64,000 nucleotides of DNA. Origin: Nocardia asteroides. Its GTDB lineage: Bacteria > Actinomycetota > Actinomycetes > Mycobacteriales > Mycobacteriaceae. Location of the stretch: contig CP082844.1 in the NCBI GenBank assembly GCA_019930625.1, positions 5,642,001-5,706,000 of the forward strand, written 5' to 3'. Under the pieces are notes generated by a model. That model ran no database searches. It was not told the DNA's origin and saw only the letters and a list, made by a program, of their open reading frames with translations. Every line of letters begins with the position of its first letter. Within the stretch, counting starts at the first letter, position 1. Below, in pieces: positions 1 to 9,011 of the stretch. The translations under genes and the position numbers were made by a program.

Positions 1-94
1 AATCCCCCATCGGAAACCCGTCCACTCGTTACCTACTGCGCGCTGGGTAGGCTGGAGTCGCCGGATCGGTCCGCAGAATGAACGGCTCTACGCC

Positions 95-439
95 ATGAGT
101 GAATACGACGTCTTCCTCGCCGATTGCCCCGCCCGCACCACACTGGCGCTGGTCGCCGACACTTGGTCCGTGGTGGTGATCTTCGGGCTCGGGGACGGTC
201 CGCAGCGCTACAGCGAACTGCGGGACCGTATCGGCGGCATCAGCAAGAAGATGCTGACGCAGACACTGCGCAAGCTGGAGGCGTCACGGCTGGTCGAGCG
301 CCGTGTCCTCGCCGCCGCGCCGCCCGGGACGGAATATACGCTCACACCACTCGGGAAGAGCCTCCTGGAGCCTGTGTCGCTGCTGGCGCGCTGGGCCGAG
401 GAACATGCCGAAGAACTGGCATTCGGGCAGGATTCCTGA
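95..439 (+). CDS. HxlR-type transcriptional regulator
   Basis: A 114-residue winged-helix protein of the HxlR family, which is usually 100-130 residues long. The N-terminal Cys of the CPARTTLALVADTWSVVVI stretch is typical, followed by the recognition region GGISKKMLTQTLRKLEASRL and the wing at EYTLTPLGKSL. HxlR proteins are small dimeric DNA-binding regulators, often of a neighbouring redox or detoxification gene. The gene directly downstream (490) is a Rossmann-fold reductase in the same direction 50 bases away, a plausible target. The ATG follows a short leader; no strong ribosome site is visible. The family call is firm; the target is inferred. Confidence 0.9.
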   Translation: MSEYDVFLADCPARTTLALVADTWSVVVIFGLGDGPQRYSELRDRIGGISKKMLTQTLRKLEASRLVERRVLAAAPPGTEYTLTPLGKSLLEPVSLLARWAEEHAEELAFGQDS

Positions 440-489
440 TCTGTCGCTGGGCACCATCAGGTTCCCTACAGCCCCATAGCTTCGACTGC

Positions 490-1137
490 ATGAGAATCGC
501 AATCTTCGGAGCAGGCAACATGGCCGAGGCCCTGGGCGCGAAATGGGCCGCACGCGGGCACGACCTGATGATCACCGGACGGTCTCCCGAGAAGGCCGCG
601 GCCTTGGCCCACCGGTTGGGCGTACGCGCAGGCAGCTTCGCGGAGGCGGCGCTGTTCGCCGATGCCGCTCTGCTCGCCGTGCTGTACCAAGGGATGGAGT
701 ACACCCTCGAACGCATCGGGAACGGCCTGCGCGGCAAGCCTGTCATCGACTGCAACAACCCGGTCGAAACCGAGGGATTCACCCTCGTCACCCCGCCCGG
801 CGAGTCGATGGCGCAGCAGATCGCGAAGGCGACCAGCGGACACGTGGTCAAAGCCTTCAACCTCTGCCACGCCGATGTATGGCGCATGCCGTCGATCACT
901 TTCGACGGCCGTCCGCTCACCGTGCCCTACTGCGGCGACGACTCGACCGCCCTGCGCGTAGCCGAGCAACTCATCGAGGACACCGGAGGGGTACCTCTGC
1001 CGACCGGCGATCTGCGGCATGCGCAGTACCTGGAGGCGAGTGCTGCGATCATCATCGCCCAACTGTACGGAGGCCTTCCCGCACGTACGGTGTTCAACCT
1101 GGTCGACGACCAGGCACCGGTCGCCCGCCAGGGTTGA
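490..1137 (+). CDS. NAD(P)-binding reductase (F420/NADP oxidoreductase-like)
   Basis: A 215-residue Rossmann protein that opens directly with the dinucleotide-binding loop (MRIAIFGAGNMAEALG). It then has a TGRSPEKA segment suited to NADP phosphate binding and the HVVKAFN motif typical of the NADPH-dependent F420 reductase-like family (PF03807). The start is the internal ATG at 490, because the glycine loop must lie at the N-terminus; longer in-frame extensions upstream overlap the HxlR gene in another frame. The substrate is unknown. It probably forms a unit with the HxlR regulator upstream. Confidence 0.85.
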   Translation: MRIAIFGAGNMAEALGAKWAARGHDLMITGRSPEKAAALAHRLGVRAGSFAEAALFADAALLAVLYQGMEYTLERIGNGLRGKPVIDCNNPVETEGFTLVTPPGESMAQQIAKATSGHVVKAFNLCHADVWRMPSITFDGRPLTVPYCGDDSTALRVAEQLIEDTGGVPLPTGDLRHAQYLEASAAIIIAQLYGGLPARTVFNLVDDQAPVARQG

Positions 1138-1139
1138 CG

Positions 1140-1310
1140 GTGCTGTCCATGACGGCCGAGGCGCTGGGACGACTCGATGCCCCTACGTGCGCTCCGGACC
1201 TCGATGCCCCGATCACGCACCCATCGTCGAATGTCGGCGGCGTCGTAAGCCTTGTCGGCATGCACCTTGCCGGGCCGACGCCAAGCGAGGCTGGACCGGC
1301 TGGACCAAGC
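1140..1310 (-). mobile_element. IS5-family transposase remnant
   Basis: On the minus strand a fragment reads KVHADKAYDAADIRRWVRD followed by a GIEV...RRGIESSQRLGRH segment. This is the conserved DKxYD...RRGIE...GRHRW region near the end of IS5/IS112-type DDE transposases. Neither the N-terminal catalytic part nor the final GRHRWVVERT segment is intact. It lies directly downstream of the reductase gene, so it marks an old insertion or deletion. Confidence 0.75.
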
Positions 1311-1352
1311 TCGAGCGCGTGGACTCCGAGACCAGCCGGCGGACGTGGGCAC

Positions 1353-2095
1353 GCACGGTCTCAGCGACCGAGTAAGCCTCGGATAAGCGGCGACCGCACC
1401 ATGTGGCTCGGGCGAATGCTCGACGACATCAGCAGGGCGCTCTGCTCGAAACCAACCGTAAACATGACGAAAGAACTATGGCGAGAATTGGTCTCGTCCG
1501 ATGTCCCGTATCAGCTGGTGTGTTCCGAGACATTGTCGAAGATCCGGCCTCCGTCCCCGACGCAGCAGAGTCCATAGACGAGATCCTCATCGGCGGGACG
1601 GACCACGCGGTTCGCGACCAGCGGTCCATCAACAAGTTCCTGCAACAGCGACTGCGGCGGGATGACCTGCGCGATCACCGCCGGCCACACTCCAGAGGGC
1701 AGTGCCAGCCAACGTTCCGAGGGGGGACGAGGACGAGCCCGGGTTCGGGCTGCCGCCACCGTCGTGACCGAGACCGCTGTCGCCCGGTCATGTCGACATC
1801 ATGATGGCCATCGGCGAGGTCTTCCGAAACGGAAAAGAATGAGATGGCGGGCGCTACAATCGAATACGCGTTCCGACAGGTGCAGTGCTTCATTCCTGGG
1901 TGTTCGATGGGCCCGCGTGTGCGCCGACGGTCGTAGAGCGTAGTTCGTGACAGACCGCTGGTCGCTCGTCTCTACTCGCAAGGGAGGATGCCGTTCGCTG
2001 CATCACGATCACATCCGGCACAGGGCAACATGGCTACCAGTCCGCTCGGGATGTATCTATGTTCGGGGCGGTCTCTGTATGAAGGAGCTCGACAG
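1353..2095. other. no confident gene
   Basis: I see no recognisable gene here. A minus-strand reading frame at 1511-1759 (82 codons, containing GVWPAVIAQVIPPQ and RVVRPADEDLVYGL) has protein-like composition and may be a fragment, but I do not recognise it. The last bases (about 2082-2089, aaggagct) are the ribosome-binding site of the next gene. Confidence 0.5.
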
Positions 2096-2452
2096 ATGGC
2101 GGCACGATCGTACTGGGTACGGGTATACAACTACACCGGGACCGAACTCACTCTGACGAACAAAGAACTGCAGCACGGGGTGTGGAGCAACAACGGCGGA
2201 GCCACCCCGCCCGACGTCATTCCTGAAGGTCATCGAGCAGAATGGGGCAGCGAGTCCGCTGGATTCGGCACCGGCACAGAGGGTGAGGCTATCTATGCCT
2301 CCGACGCGGGTGAATTCAAGATCTACTGGGACAACCCCTACATAGGCTCCGACCAGACCGCCGTGCGAACGCCGAAACAGTTCAGCTCCGTCAAGGAAGA
2401 TAGTCGCGGAGACAACGCCACCCTCAAAGTAGCGCTCGTGCAGGAAGATTGA
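2096..2452 (+). CDS. aegerolysin-family protein resembling Cry34 (Gpp34)
   Basis: A 118-residue protein without signal peptide. Its pattern follows the aegerolysin fold. VRVYNYTGTELTL corresponds to the VNNKTGHTLQL strand of Bacillus thuringiensis Cry34Ab1, FGTGTEGEAIYA to its FMTGTEGTIYY segment, and FKIYWDNPYIGSDQ to its ISLYFDNPFAGSN segment. The length is also close to Cry34 (about 123 residues). Aegerolysins are beta-sandwich membrane-lipid-binding proteins, and some form pores with a larger partner (Cry35 for Cry34). The ATG at 2096 is chosen because aaggagct precedes it by 6 bases and because the family starts just before this strand. No Cry35-like or MACPF partner is visible nearby. 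The match is from recalled family sequence, not a search. Confidence 0.7.
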   Translation: MAARSYWVRVYNYTGTELTLTNKELQHGVWSNNGGATPPDVIPEGHRAEWGSESAGFGTGTEGEAIYASDAGEFKIYWDNPYIGSDQTAVRTPKQFSSVKEDSRGDNATLKVALVQED

Positions 2453-2554
2453 TGCGGCGTCACCATTCACCATTGATCGGGAAGACCCTCTCTCGTTGGC
2501 GTGAATAAGTTCCGAGGCCGGGCAGTAACCCCAACGCAGAGTTCGAGAACTCGA

Positions 2555-2633
2555 GCACACCGCTGTTCGATGACGCCTTCGACCGCGACTTTGATGGCGT
2601 GCGCGCCGCGGCATAGACGAAGGAATCGGACAC
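2555..2633 (-). pseudogene. thiolase N-terminal fragment (tentative)
   Basis: A minus-strand stretch reads SDSFVYAAARTPSKS, like the first beta strand of acetyl-CoA acetyltransferases (xAFIxxAxRTPxG). It is followed by unrelated sequence and no catalytic Cys region. It is divergent to the broken LysR gene next to it, as in catabolic loci where such a regulator controls a thiolase operon. Weak but plausible remnant. Confidence 0.35.
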
Positions 2634-2715
2634 GCCTCGACGCTGAACGCCCGCATTAATGCAGTCCAATACCTATTCCTCGCTCATTGATAAGTAGCGC
2701 CGATAGGATTGCGTC

Positions 2716-3504
2716 ATGGACTTCAACCCGCGGACGCTGCGCTACTTCCTCGCCCTCGTGCGGGAGCGTCATGTCGGCCGGGCCGCAGCCCGCGTCCATA
2801 TCGCCCAACCGGCCCTGTCCCAGCAGATCAAGCAGCTGGAAACCCAGCTCGGGATCCAACTGTTCGACCGTTCGACCCGCCGCGTCGAGGTCACCCGGCG
2901 GGCGAACCCTTCACCGAGCACGCCCGGCGAATCGCGGCAGCATACGAACGCGCCACCGACGACATGGCGGCATTCGCCCGGGGCAGCGTGGGACGGGTCT
3001 CGGTCGGCTTCGTCGGCACCGCCACCTACGACGTCCTTCCCCGCCTCACCCGAACGGTCCGCACCGAACTACCCGGCATCGACCTGCGGGTGCGCGGCGA
3101 ACTCCTGTCTCCTCAGCTGCTCGACGGTCTCCTCACCGGCGAATACGATCACCCACCCCTCAGGCGCAAGGTCCACAATGCACCACCTGGTGCTGGACGC
3201 GTGCGCACGCATCGGACTCCGGCCCCCCGTACTCGAAGTCAGCGAGACCGCAACCCTCGTCGTCTCCGTAGCCGCCGGCCTCGGAGTCGCTCTGGCTCCC
3301 GAACCCGTCCGCAGCCTCGGACTGGACGGCGTAACCTATTGTCGTCTCCAACATCCGGAAACCGTCGACCTCATGCTGGCCCAACGCGAATCCGAAGCCT
3401 CGCCCGGCGTGGTGGCCGTCGCCGCATTGGCCCGCGCTGCGGCCGTAAACTCCGCACAGAACCCAGCTCCGGATGAATCAGGCCAACCGCTCGAACCTCC
3501 ATGA
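2716..3504 (+). pseudogene. LysR-family regulator, frameshifted and internally deleted
   Basis: The N-terminus is a clear LysR helix-turn-helix ([20 protein letters not shown], then [12 protein letters not shown]). After about residue 62 the frame changes, and the effector-domain start ([39 protein letters not shown]) continues one frame over. Near 3155 it returns to the first frame with [15 protein letters not shown] and [18 protein letters not shown]. Between the last two pieces roughly 60 residues of the effector domain are missing. So the gene has two junctions and a deletion and should be inactive, although the DNA-binding head could still be made. Confidence 0.8.
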
Positions 3505-3915
3505 ACAACAGGCTGTCCCGAACTCCCTTCTTCTGTCGGGGCGAGGGGCTATCAGCCTGCCATCCGCGTCGCACGAGAGTTCCGACGCACGATCCCGGCG
3601 ACGTCGTCTGCGGCTCGGTGATGGCGACGCGCAGGAGTACCTAATCGATGACGGTCGTGACGCCGTCACCACTGCGGGGGAGACGCCGTCACCACAATCC
3701 CGTTACGTTCGGTACTGAAATGCAGCGACATGTTGTGAACCTGCAGGTGAGAAGCAGGTCAGGTGCATCGGCAAACCACTGACCAGGGCTTTTCCGGGCG
3801 GCCGGGCGGAGGGATCGGCACCCCGCTCTCGGCCTGTGGCATCGCCATGGTGGCCTCGATCTAAAGGCCACAACAGAGAGTGAGCCAGAGGCGTCTTCTG
3901 ATAGACCTTGATGTA
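3505..3915. other. no gene recognised
   Basis: Spacer between the broken LysR gene and the broken WXG100 gene. I find no protein-like frame or clear regulatory site. Confidence 0.5.
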
Positions 3916-4306
3916 CTACGACTCGGAGAGCCCAGGAAATGCGCCTCGCGCAAGTGGGTGTATTTCTCCGGTGAGGGATTGTAGTGCTCGGGCGACGTCG
4001 TAGATGCCGGGGCGGTTGTAGGGGAGAGGGTGTTTCTGCTCTCGGAACGCCGCTGAGGTGACACCGAGCTTTGCCGCCACGTGGACGAGTGCGTCTCACG
4101 CTTTCAGCGCGCCGGTCCTGCACGTCGTCCCACCCCGCGCGGTACCCATCGGCGGCGCTGCCCTTCCAGGTACCGAACAGTGCCTGAACTTTACGGTCCA
4201 ACGACATCGAACCCGACCTCAGCTGCTCGGCAACGTCATAGGCGAACCTGCCGACCACCTTCACTTCCTCCGGCACCACATGCAGCGGGGTGTCGCCTGT
4301 CGTCAT
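3916..4306 (-). pseudogene. WXG100/EspC-like T7SS substrate, frameshifted
   Basis: The first 70 residues (PEEVKVVGRFAYDVAEQL, then FGTWKGSAADGYRAGWDDV) match actinobacterial WXG100/EspC-like type VII secretion proteins: two helices around a W-x-G turn (WKG) with a downstream YRAGW helix end. Around 4085 the frame shifts. The expected continuation is in another frame: VAAKLGVTSAAFREQ, then NRPGIYDVARAL, ending at the stop at 3916-3918. Rejoined, it would be about 129 residues, the normal size. It stands alone, with no ESX machinery nearby. Confidence 0.7.
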
Positions 4307-4420
4307 GGTCTCTCCCCCTCCGGCTACTGCGGACGCGTCGTGGGTATATCGACAGGCTCTGCAGTTCCTTGCCCATGGTGCCCCGAGAGCTCGAGTTCGG
4401 CTGAGGACATGACATCTGTG

Positions 4421-5473
4421 TCACTTCACTGTCAGGGCCGCCTCGATGGTCCAGCGGAGGTCGTGGCGGGAGAGGGTTTCGAGGAAATCGGCAGGATCGA
4501 ATGCTTGCGCGGGGGTGCGTACTCCGGCGGCGGTGTCGCCTGCCGCCAATCGCCGGGCTGCTTCGACCGCGGCGACGGCGGTGGTTCCGTAGGTGTCTCG
4601 GCCTCGGATGATTCCCCGTGTCTGCTGCCCTTGGTGGTCCACGGCGTCGAGCAGGTAGGTGAATTGCTGTTCGGCGCGGTCGTGCTCGGTCGGGCCTGCG
4701 GGAAGCTGTGCGATCAGTTCCGGTGTGATGGGTGTTTCGAGGCTGGCCTTCAGGGTTGCCTCCAGCAGGCTTTCGACATGATCGACTTGCACGTGTCGGG
4801 GAATGGTGACTACCTCGCACGTCGGCAGCGCAGCCATCGCGACGGAATGGCCGTCGGGCAGGGTGATTCGGTCGCGCCGAGCCGGGATCCCGCTGTGCCA
4901 GGCACCGTCGTCATAGGTCAGCCCGCCCGACCGCATCGTGTCCATCGTCGCCGACGCCGAGCGCAGCGATCCGCGTGAGAGACCGGCAGCACCGGTGATG
5001 AAGTGGCTGACAGTGAGTTCCGCCAGCGGCCCGGTCCGCTCGGCGATCAGGTGCGCGAGCAGGTCGCCGGGCAAGCAACCGTCGTTGACTGCCGGCACTA
5101 CCGTGACACCCGCACGCTCGGCGTCGCCGCCGAAGGAATCGAAAACGCCCTTCACATACAGTTGCTCGCCCGCGGTGTCGACATAGTGGGCGCCCGCGGC
5201 GATCGCAGCATCGACCATCACCGCGCCGGAGGTGGTAAACGGTCCTGCACAGTTGATGACGACATCGCTACCCGCCAAAGCAGCAACGAGAGCGGCGCGG
5301 TCGTCGAGACCGGCCACCCGGCGATCGGCGTCGGGAATTCCGACCTCGACGGCGGCGGATTGCAACCGTGTGTGATCTCGACCGACGAGCCGGACCTCCA
5401 TGCCATGGCGGGACAACTCGGCAAGGGTGAGCTTGCCCTGATAGCCGTTGGCGCCGTAGACGGTGATGAGCAT
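4421..5473 (-). CDS. saccharopine dehydrogenase-like NADP-binding oxidoreductase
   Basis: A 350-residue protein beginning with a Rossmann glycine loop (VYGANGYQGKLT). AGPFTTSG and the AGAHYVDTAGE segment that follow are hallmarks of the saccharopine dehydrogenase NADP-binding/trans-acting enoyl reductase family. The start is preceded by aggag five bases upstream. The substrate cannot be told from sequence. It is divergently transcribed from the AraC-type gene at 5619, a common arrangement for a regulator and its target. Confidence 0.85.
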   Translation of the reverse strand: MLITVYGANGYQGKLTLAELSRHGMEVRLVGRDHTRLQSAAVEVGIPDADRRVAGLDDRAALVAALAGSDVVINCAGPFTTSGAVMVDAAIAAGAHYVDTAGEQLYVKGVFDSFGGDAERAGVTVVPAVNDGCLPGDLLAHLIAERTGPLAELTVSHFITGAAGLSRGSLRSASATMDTMRSGGLTYDDGAWHSGIPARRDRITLPDGHSVAMAALPTCEVVTIPRHVQVDHVESLLEATLKASLETPITPELIAQLPAGPTEHDRAEQQFTYLLDAVDHQGQQTRGIIRGRDTYGTTAVAAVEAARRLAAGDTAAGVRTPAQAFDPADFLETLSRHDLRWTIEAALTVK

Positions 5474-5618
5474 GTCAACTCCTGTGACCTATCGACTTCG
5501 CTGCATGATCAGCAGCAATTCGAACTTAAAGCCAACGGTCTGCGACGTTCAATGCGTCAGGCTCCAAGATTTATACGAATCTGTCTAGATCGAGTCTTGA
5601 TTTGATAGTTTTGATGGG
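5474..5618. promoter_or_regulatory. divergent promoter region
   Basis: A relatively A+T-rich 145-base gap between the oxidoreductase (minus) and AraC regulator (plus) genes. It should hold both promoters and the regulator's operator. I do not see an unambiguous operator repeat. Confidence 0.5.
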
Positions 5619-6614
5619 GTGGATCCTCTTTCTGACGTGGTGGCCGCGATGCGCATCGGCGAGCCTCATTCGGGCCGGGTCAGCCACCACGCACCGTTCG
5701 GCTGGCAGTTTCCCGCCTTCGATGCCGCAGGATTCCATGTGGTCCTGGCAGGCAGCTGCTGGTTCCTGCCCCCGGCCGCCGATCCGATCGCGCTGCGGCC
5801 GGGCGACATCGTCCTGCTCCCGGGAGGATGCGCCCACGGGCTGGCCGACGATCCGGCCACGCCACTACGTCCTGCTGCTGCGTCGCTGCGCCGGGTGAAC
5901 CCGCGACCATCCCGACCGGACTCCGCATCCGAACCGCGACCGGAGACCGTGCTGCTTTGCGGCGCCTACCTTCTCGATCGAAGCCGGTCACATCCGATGC
6001 TCGCCGATCTGCCCGAGGTCATCCACTTGCCCGCCCCAGAAACTCGCCATACCCCGGTCGGGGCGATCATCGATCTCCTCGACAGCGAACTCGCCGTCGA
6101 CCGGCCCGGTCACGATGCCATGCTTCGCTCGCTGCTGGATGCGCTACTGCTACACATCCTGCGCGGCTGGCTCGACCGCCACACCGACACCGGGTGGTCG
6201 GCCGCGCTACACGACCCAGCCGTCGCCGCAGCGCTCTCAGCGATCCACGGCTCGCCCGAGCACGGCTGGACCGTCGCCGAACTCGCCGCGCACGCCGGGG
6301 TTTCGAGAGCTGGCCTCGCCCGCCGATTCACCGACCTCATCGGCCGGCCACCCATCGCCTACCTCACCTGGTGGCGCATGACCCTCGCGGCTCGGCAACT
6401 GCGCGACACCGATACCCCGCTGTCGGTCATCGCCCGAGACTCGGGTTATGCGTCCGAATTCGCGTTCGCCCACGCGTTCAAGAACGAATTCGGTCAGCCA
6501 CCAGGTCAATTCCGAAGGAAGAACCCGCCAGTTCAAACACTGTATCCGAACGCAGGACGTTCGACCGGCTACGCGACTCGCGCGGTGACACGCGCCGTCC
6601 AATCCGAAAAATAG
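5619..6614 (+). CDS. AraC-family regulator with cupin-like sensor
   Basis: A 331-residue protein starting at GTG. The N-terminal half looks like the cupin ligand-binding domain of AraC-type regulators (IALRPGDIVLLPGGCAHGLA). The C-terminal third has two helix-turn-helix motifs (WTVAELAAHAGVSRAGLARRF and TPLSVIARDSGYASEFAFAHAF), then FGQPPGQFRRK. It is divergent from the oxidoreductase at 4421-5473, its likely target. The tail after the DNA-binding domain (about 30 residues) is a little longer than usual, so the 3' end may be altered by the mobile remnant that follows. Confidence 0.9.
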   Translation: MDPLSDVVAAMRIGEPHSGRVSHHAPFGWQFPAFDAAGFHVVLAGSCWFLPPAADPIALRPGDIVLLPGGCAHGLADDPATPLRPAAASLRRVNPRPSRPDSASEPRPETVLLCGAYLLDRSRSHPMLADLPEVIHLPAPETRHTPVGAIIDLLDSELAVDRPGHDAMLRSLLDALLLHILRGWLDRHTDTGWSAALHDPAVAAALSAIHGSPEHGWTVAELAAHAGVSRAGLARRFTDLIGRPPIAYLTWWRMTLAARQLRDTDTPLSVIARDSGYASEFAFAHAFKNEFGQPPGQFRRKNPPVQTLYPNAGRSTGYATRAVTRAVQSEK

Positions 6615-6663
6615 ACCCGAACACTCGGCGCCCAGGAAGCCGCACAACTTTTCGCAGACCACG

Positions 6664-6954
6664 TTGGCAGCCGCCCCGTTGGGAAAAGTTCACTCGGACC
6701 GGACAACCACGTTCCGCCGGCACTATCCCCAGGTCGTCGTCGAGCTCGGCGCAGTCCGGCGCGCCCGCTCTGTTGGCCTCGAGCAACCCCCTGCGGCCAC
6801 CGACTATTCGCGAGTGGTCGCCCGCAATGCCCGGCTCCACCGCGACAATCGAGACCTCCGTGAACAACTCGACCTGGCCACAGTCTGCCTCGCACGGTTG
6901 AGCATCGACGGACAGGAACTGCGCAGGCAACTACAACGCATCCGGCGACGATGA
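6664..6954 (+). pseudogene. TnpC-like (DUF6262-type) transposition accessory remnant
   Basis: The C-terminal half (ARNARLHRDNRDLREQL, LARLSIDGQELRRQLQ) is a charged coiled coil like that closing TnpC/DUF6262 proteins, encoded beside tyrosine recombinases in Tn554-type cassettes. The N-terminal half does not fit, and no recombinase genes remain, so this is probably a leftover fragment. Confidence 0.45.
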
Positions 6955-6961
6955 CGGGACC

Positions 6962-7729
6962 ATGTGCTACGAGCTGATGACCTACTGGAGCGGGCGGCTC
7001 AGCGGCGGCGTGTTCCCGTCGATGTTCGACACCAGTAGCCATCCTGACGCGGACGGGTTCGTCGCGTCCCTTCGGGATTTTGTCGCGGCGTCCCCGGACC
7101 GGCGATACCGCGTGGCGGCCGAGCGGTTGCTCGACAGCGGAAAACCGTTTCTGTCCGTAATTCCGATGCGCGCGCATGCATCGGTGGGGGAAACGCAGGA
7201 GGCGCAGGAGTTCGTCGACTTTCCCGCCCTGTGCGAATTGACGATGCGTGAATTCACGGTGCCGGACTGCCTGGATTTGCGGCTCGAGGCTCACCGCGAG
7301 TTCTTTTGCGCTGAGCTGGTAGAAGCCGAGCCGATCAATGCGCGGGTGCAGTTCGCCGGCACCCGCCATGAGTCCACGGTGGACTTCATCTCGGTACTGA
7401 GCGCCATGATCTTTCCCGAGCTGGGCGGCGAATCGTTCCACGCGGCAGTCGGACAGGAACTTCGCAAGCGTGGTTACCAGGGGCTGGTCTTCCCGTCCGC
7501 GCGCAACGACTCGCGGGTAGTCATCGTCGATGGCACGCTGATGCAGCACAGCGGGTGGAACTTTCTCGACTACCGGGGTGCCCCACGGATCGGCAAGCGC
7601 TGCCGCCGTCGCGGCTGGCCGATCGGCCGCGTGCTGAACCGGCAGAGTCTCGGTGATCTGGGCGTGGAGGCATACATCGTCGATCGGCATCTCTGCGACG
7701 GAGTGGAATGCGACGCCACAGGTACGTAA
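6962..7729 (+). CDS. hypothetical protein, RES-like C-terminal segment
   Basis: A 255-residue protein I cannot assign firmly. The C-terminal part (RKRGYQGLVFPSARN, then SRVVIVDGTL) resembles the G-x-x-G-hydrophobic-x-P-S-x-R end of RES domains, whose members are NAD-degrading toxins usually paired with an Xre-type antitoxin. The start (MCYELMTYWSGRLSGGVFP, SSHPDADGFVASLRDF) is not standard RES sequence, and there is no Xre gene beside it. The last 50 residues become arginine-rich and may be read-through after a frameshift. ATG at 6962 is 8 bases after the preceding fragment's stop. Confidence 0.4.
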   Translation: MCYELMTYWSGRLSGGVFPSMFDTSSHPDADGFVASLRDFVAASPDRRYRVAAERLLDSGKPFLSVIPMRAHASVGETQEAQEFVDFPALCELTMREFTVPDCLDLRLEAHREFFCAELVEAEPINARVQFAGTRHESTVDFISVLSAMIFPELGGESFHAAVGQELRKRGYQGLVFPSARNDSRVVIVDGTLMQHSGWNFLDYRGAPRIGKRCRRRGWPIGRVLNRQSLGDLGVEAYIVDRHLCDGVECDATGT

Positions 7730-7965
7730 CGGAGGGCGTCGCAGCCCAGGAATGGCGGCGGATCGAGCACGAGCTCGCGCAGCTCGCTGAGGGCAAGGCC
7801 CTCGTTTGTTCTACGACCGGTTCACTTTGCGGCCGTTGCGTGAGTGATACACGCAGTCGCAGGAGTCGATCGGCGATCAGGGCGAATTGCTGGATTGATG
7901 CGGCCTGGTACCTCCAGTCGCTGATGTGACTCGCACGCTGCCGCGCTGTGGCCTGTATCGATGTG

Positions 7966-8895
7966 CTATCTCTGCGTCAATCCGGCCAGCGCCTTGCGGG
8001 CTTGGTTTTCGGCGATCGCCGCGAGCTCGTCGCGATCGACCGGGGGTTCGCCCTTCGCGCGCAGGACGGCGACTTCTACTCGCACCGAGACATTGCTGTC
8101 CTGCGCGCCCACGATGTAAGTCATTCCGTTGCTGGTTTCCGTGGTCGCGATATGCCAGTAGCCTTGGGCGCCGATTCCGGTGACCTCGCCCGAGGCGCGC
8201 CCCGATCCGGTGGCGCGGGTGTCGGTCTGTTTCCAATTGTCGTAGGCGGGGGCGGCGCCCGTGCCGGTGATCTGAGCCCGGAGGCCGATGCCTGCTTCGT
8301 TGACGGTGGCGTCGTCGGGAAGGGCCGAAGGGCTGGTATAGCGGATGGCGCAGTACAGGTTGCCGCCGTCGGCGGTATTGGGTGGGGATTCCCGATGCTG
8401 CGGTGCTCCGTTCGGGGTGGACGACCATCTGTGCAACGGCGTGGGATCGACAAGATCGCACGCGTTGGTGATGCCGCTTATCGAATAGATGCCCGGTGCC
8501 GGATCCCGGCGGGATGGCGTGGTCGAAGCCGCCCTGGACGAAGCCGAGGTGCTGGACGGGGTAGGAGCAGTGGCAAACTCGCTGTCTTTGTCGCCGCCGA
8601 CGACGACACCGATCACCACACCGAGAGCCAGCGCCACCGCCAGGGCGAGAACCCCGGCCGCGATCAGACTCGTCCTGCCGCTACCGGTCCGCGGTGGGTA
8701 AGGTGGCGGCCCATATCCCGGACCAGGTGGGCCGTACCCGGTAGCGGGCTGAGCGAGGGTGGCCCCGGGCGGAGGGATGTACCTGCCCTGGCCCGAGGCG
8801 GTCCAGCTGCCTGCTGGCGGATCAGATTGTCGCACAGAAGGATCGGCGCTTTCCGGCGTCGGCCGAGCGTCAGGTTCGTGCTGGGAGTCGGTCAT
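7966..8895 (-). CDS. membrane-anchored secreted protein, paralogue A
   Basis: A 309-residue protein. About 95 residues of proline/glycine/tyrosine-rich cytoplasmic tail precede one transmembrane helix (SLIAAGVLALAVALALGVV), then a serine/threonine linker and an extracytoplasmic domain. That domain opens with ITNACDLVDPTPLHRWSSTP and contains a GIGAQGYWHI core. The opening cysteine motif is like that of DUF3558-type actinobacterial surface proteins. The second ATG (8895) is chosen because ggagagg sits 8 bases upstream and because the neighbour paralogue also starts MTD. It lies 116 bases downstream of its paralogue, same strand, so the pair is a tandem duplication. Function unknown. Confidence 0.8.
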   Translation of the reverse strand: MTDSQHEPDARPTPESADPSVRQSDPPAGSWTASGQGRYIPPPGATLAQPATGYGPPGPGYGPPPYPPRTGSGRTSLIAAGVLALAVALALGVVIGVVVGGDKDSEFATAPTPSSTSASSRAASTTPSRRDPAPGIYSISGITNACDLVDPTPLHRWSSTPNGAPQHRESPPNTADGGNLYCAIRYTSPSALPDDATVNEAGIGLRAQITGTGAAPAYDNWKQTDTRATGSGRASGEVTGIGAQGYWHIATTETSNGMTYIVGAQDSNVSVRVEVAVLRAKGEPPVDRDELAAIAENQARKALAGLTQR

Positions 8896-9011
8896 CGCCA
8901 TAGCCTCTCCGGTTCCGCAACGGGCTCCCCGTCGACTCCGACCCGATCGTATTCCAGCCACGTTCGGTCGTCGGCGCCGTCTGCCTACCGCTCCGCACGA
9001 GTCGCCGGTCG

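Noticed and set aside
3689..4306. 205-residue uninterrupted protein on the minus strand
   Set aside because: Only its first 70 residues are WXG100-like; the rest is out-of-frame sequence, the real continuation being in another frame.
6569..7690. 373-codon minus-strand frame opposite the RES-like gene
   Set aside because: Composition is typical of an antisense frame and contains no recognisable motif; the plus-strand frame has better protein character.
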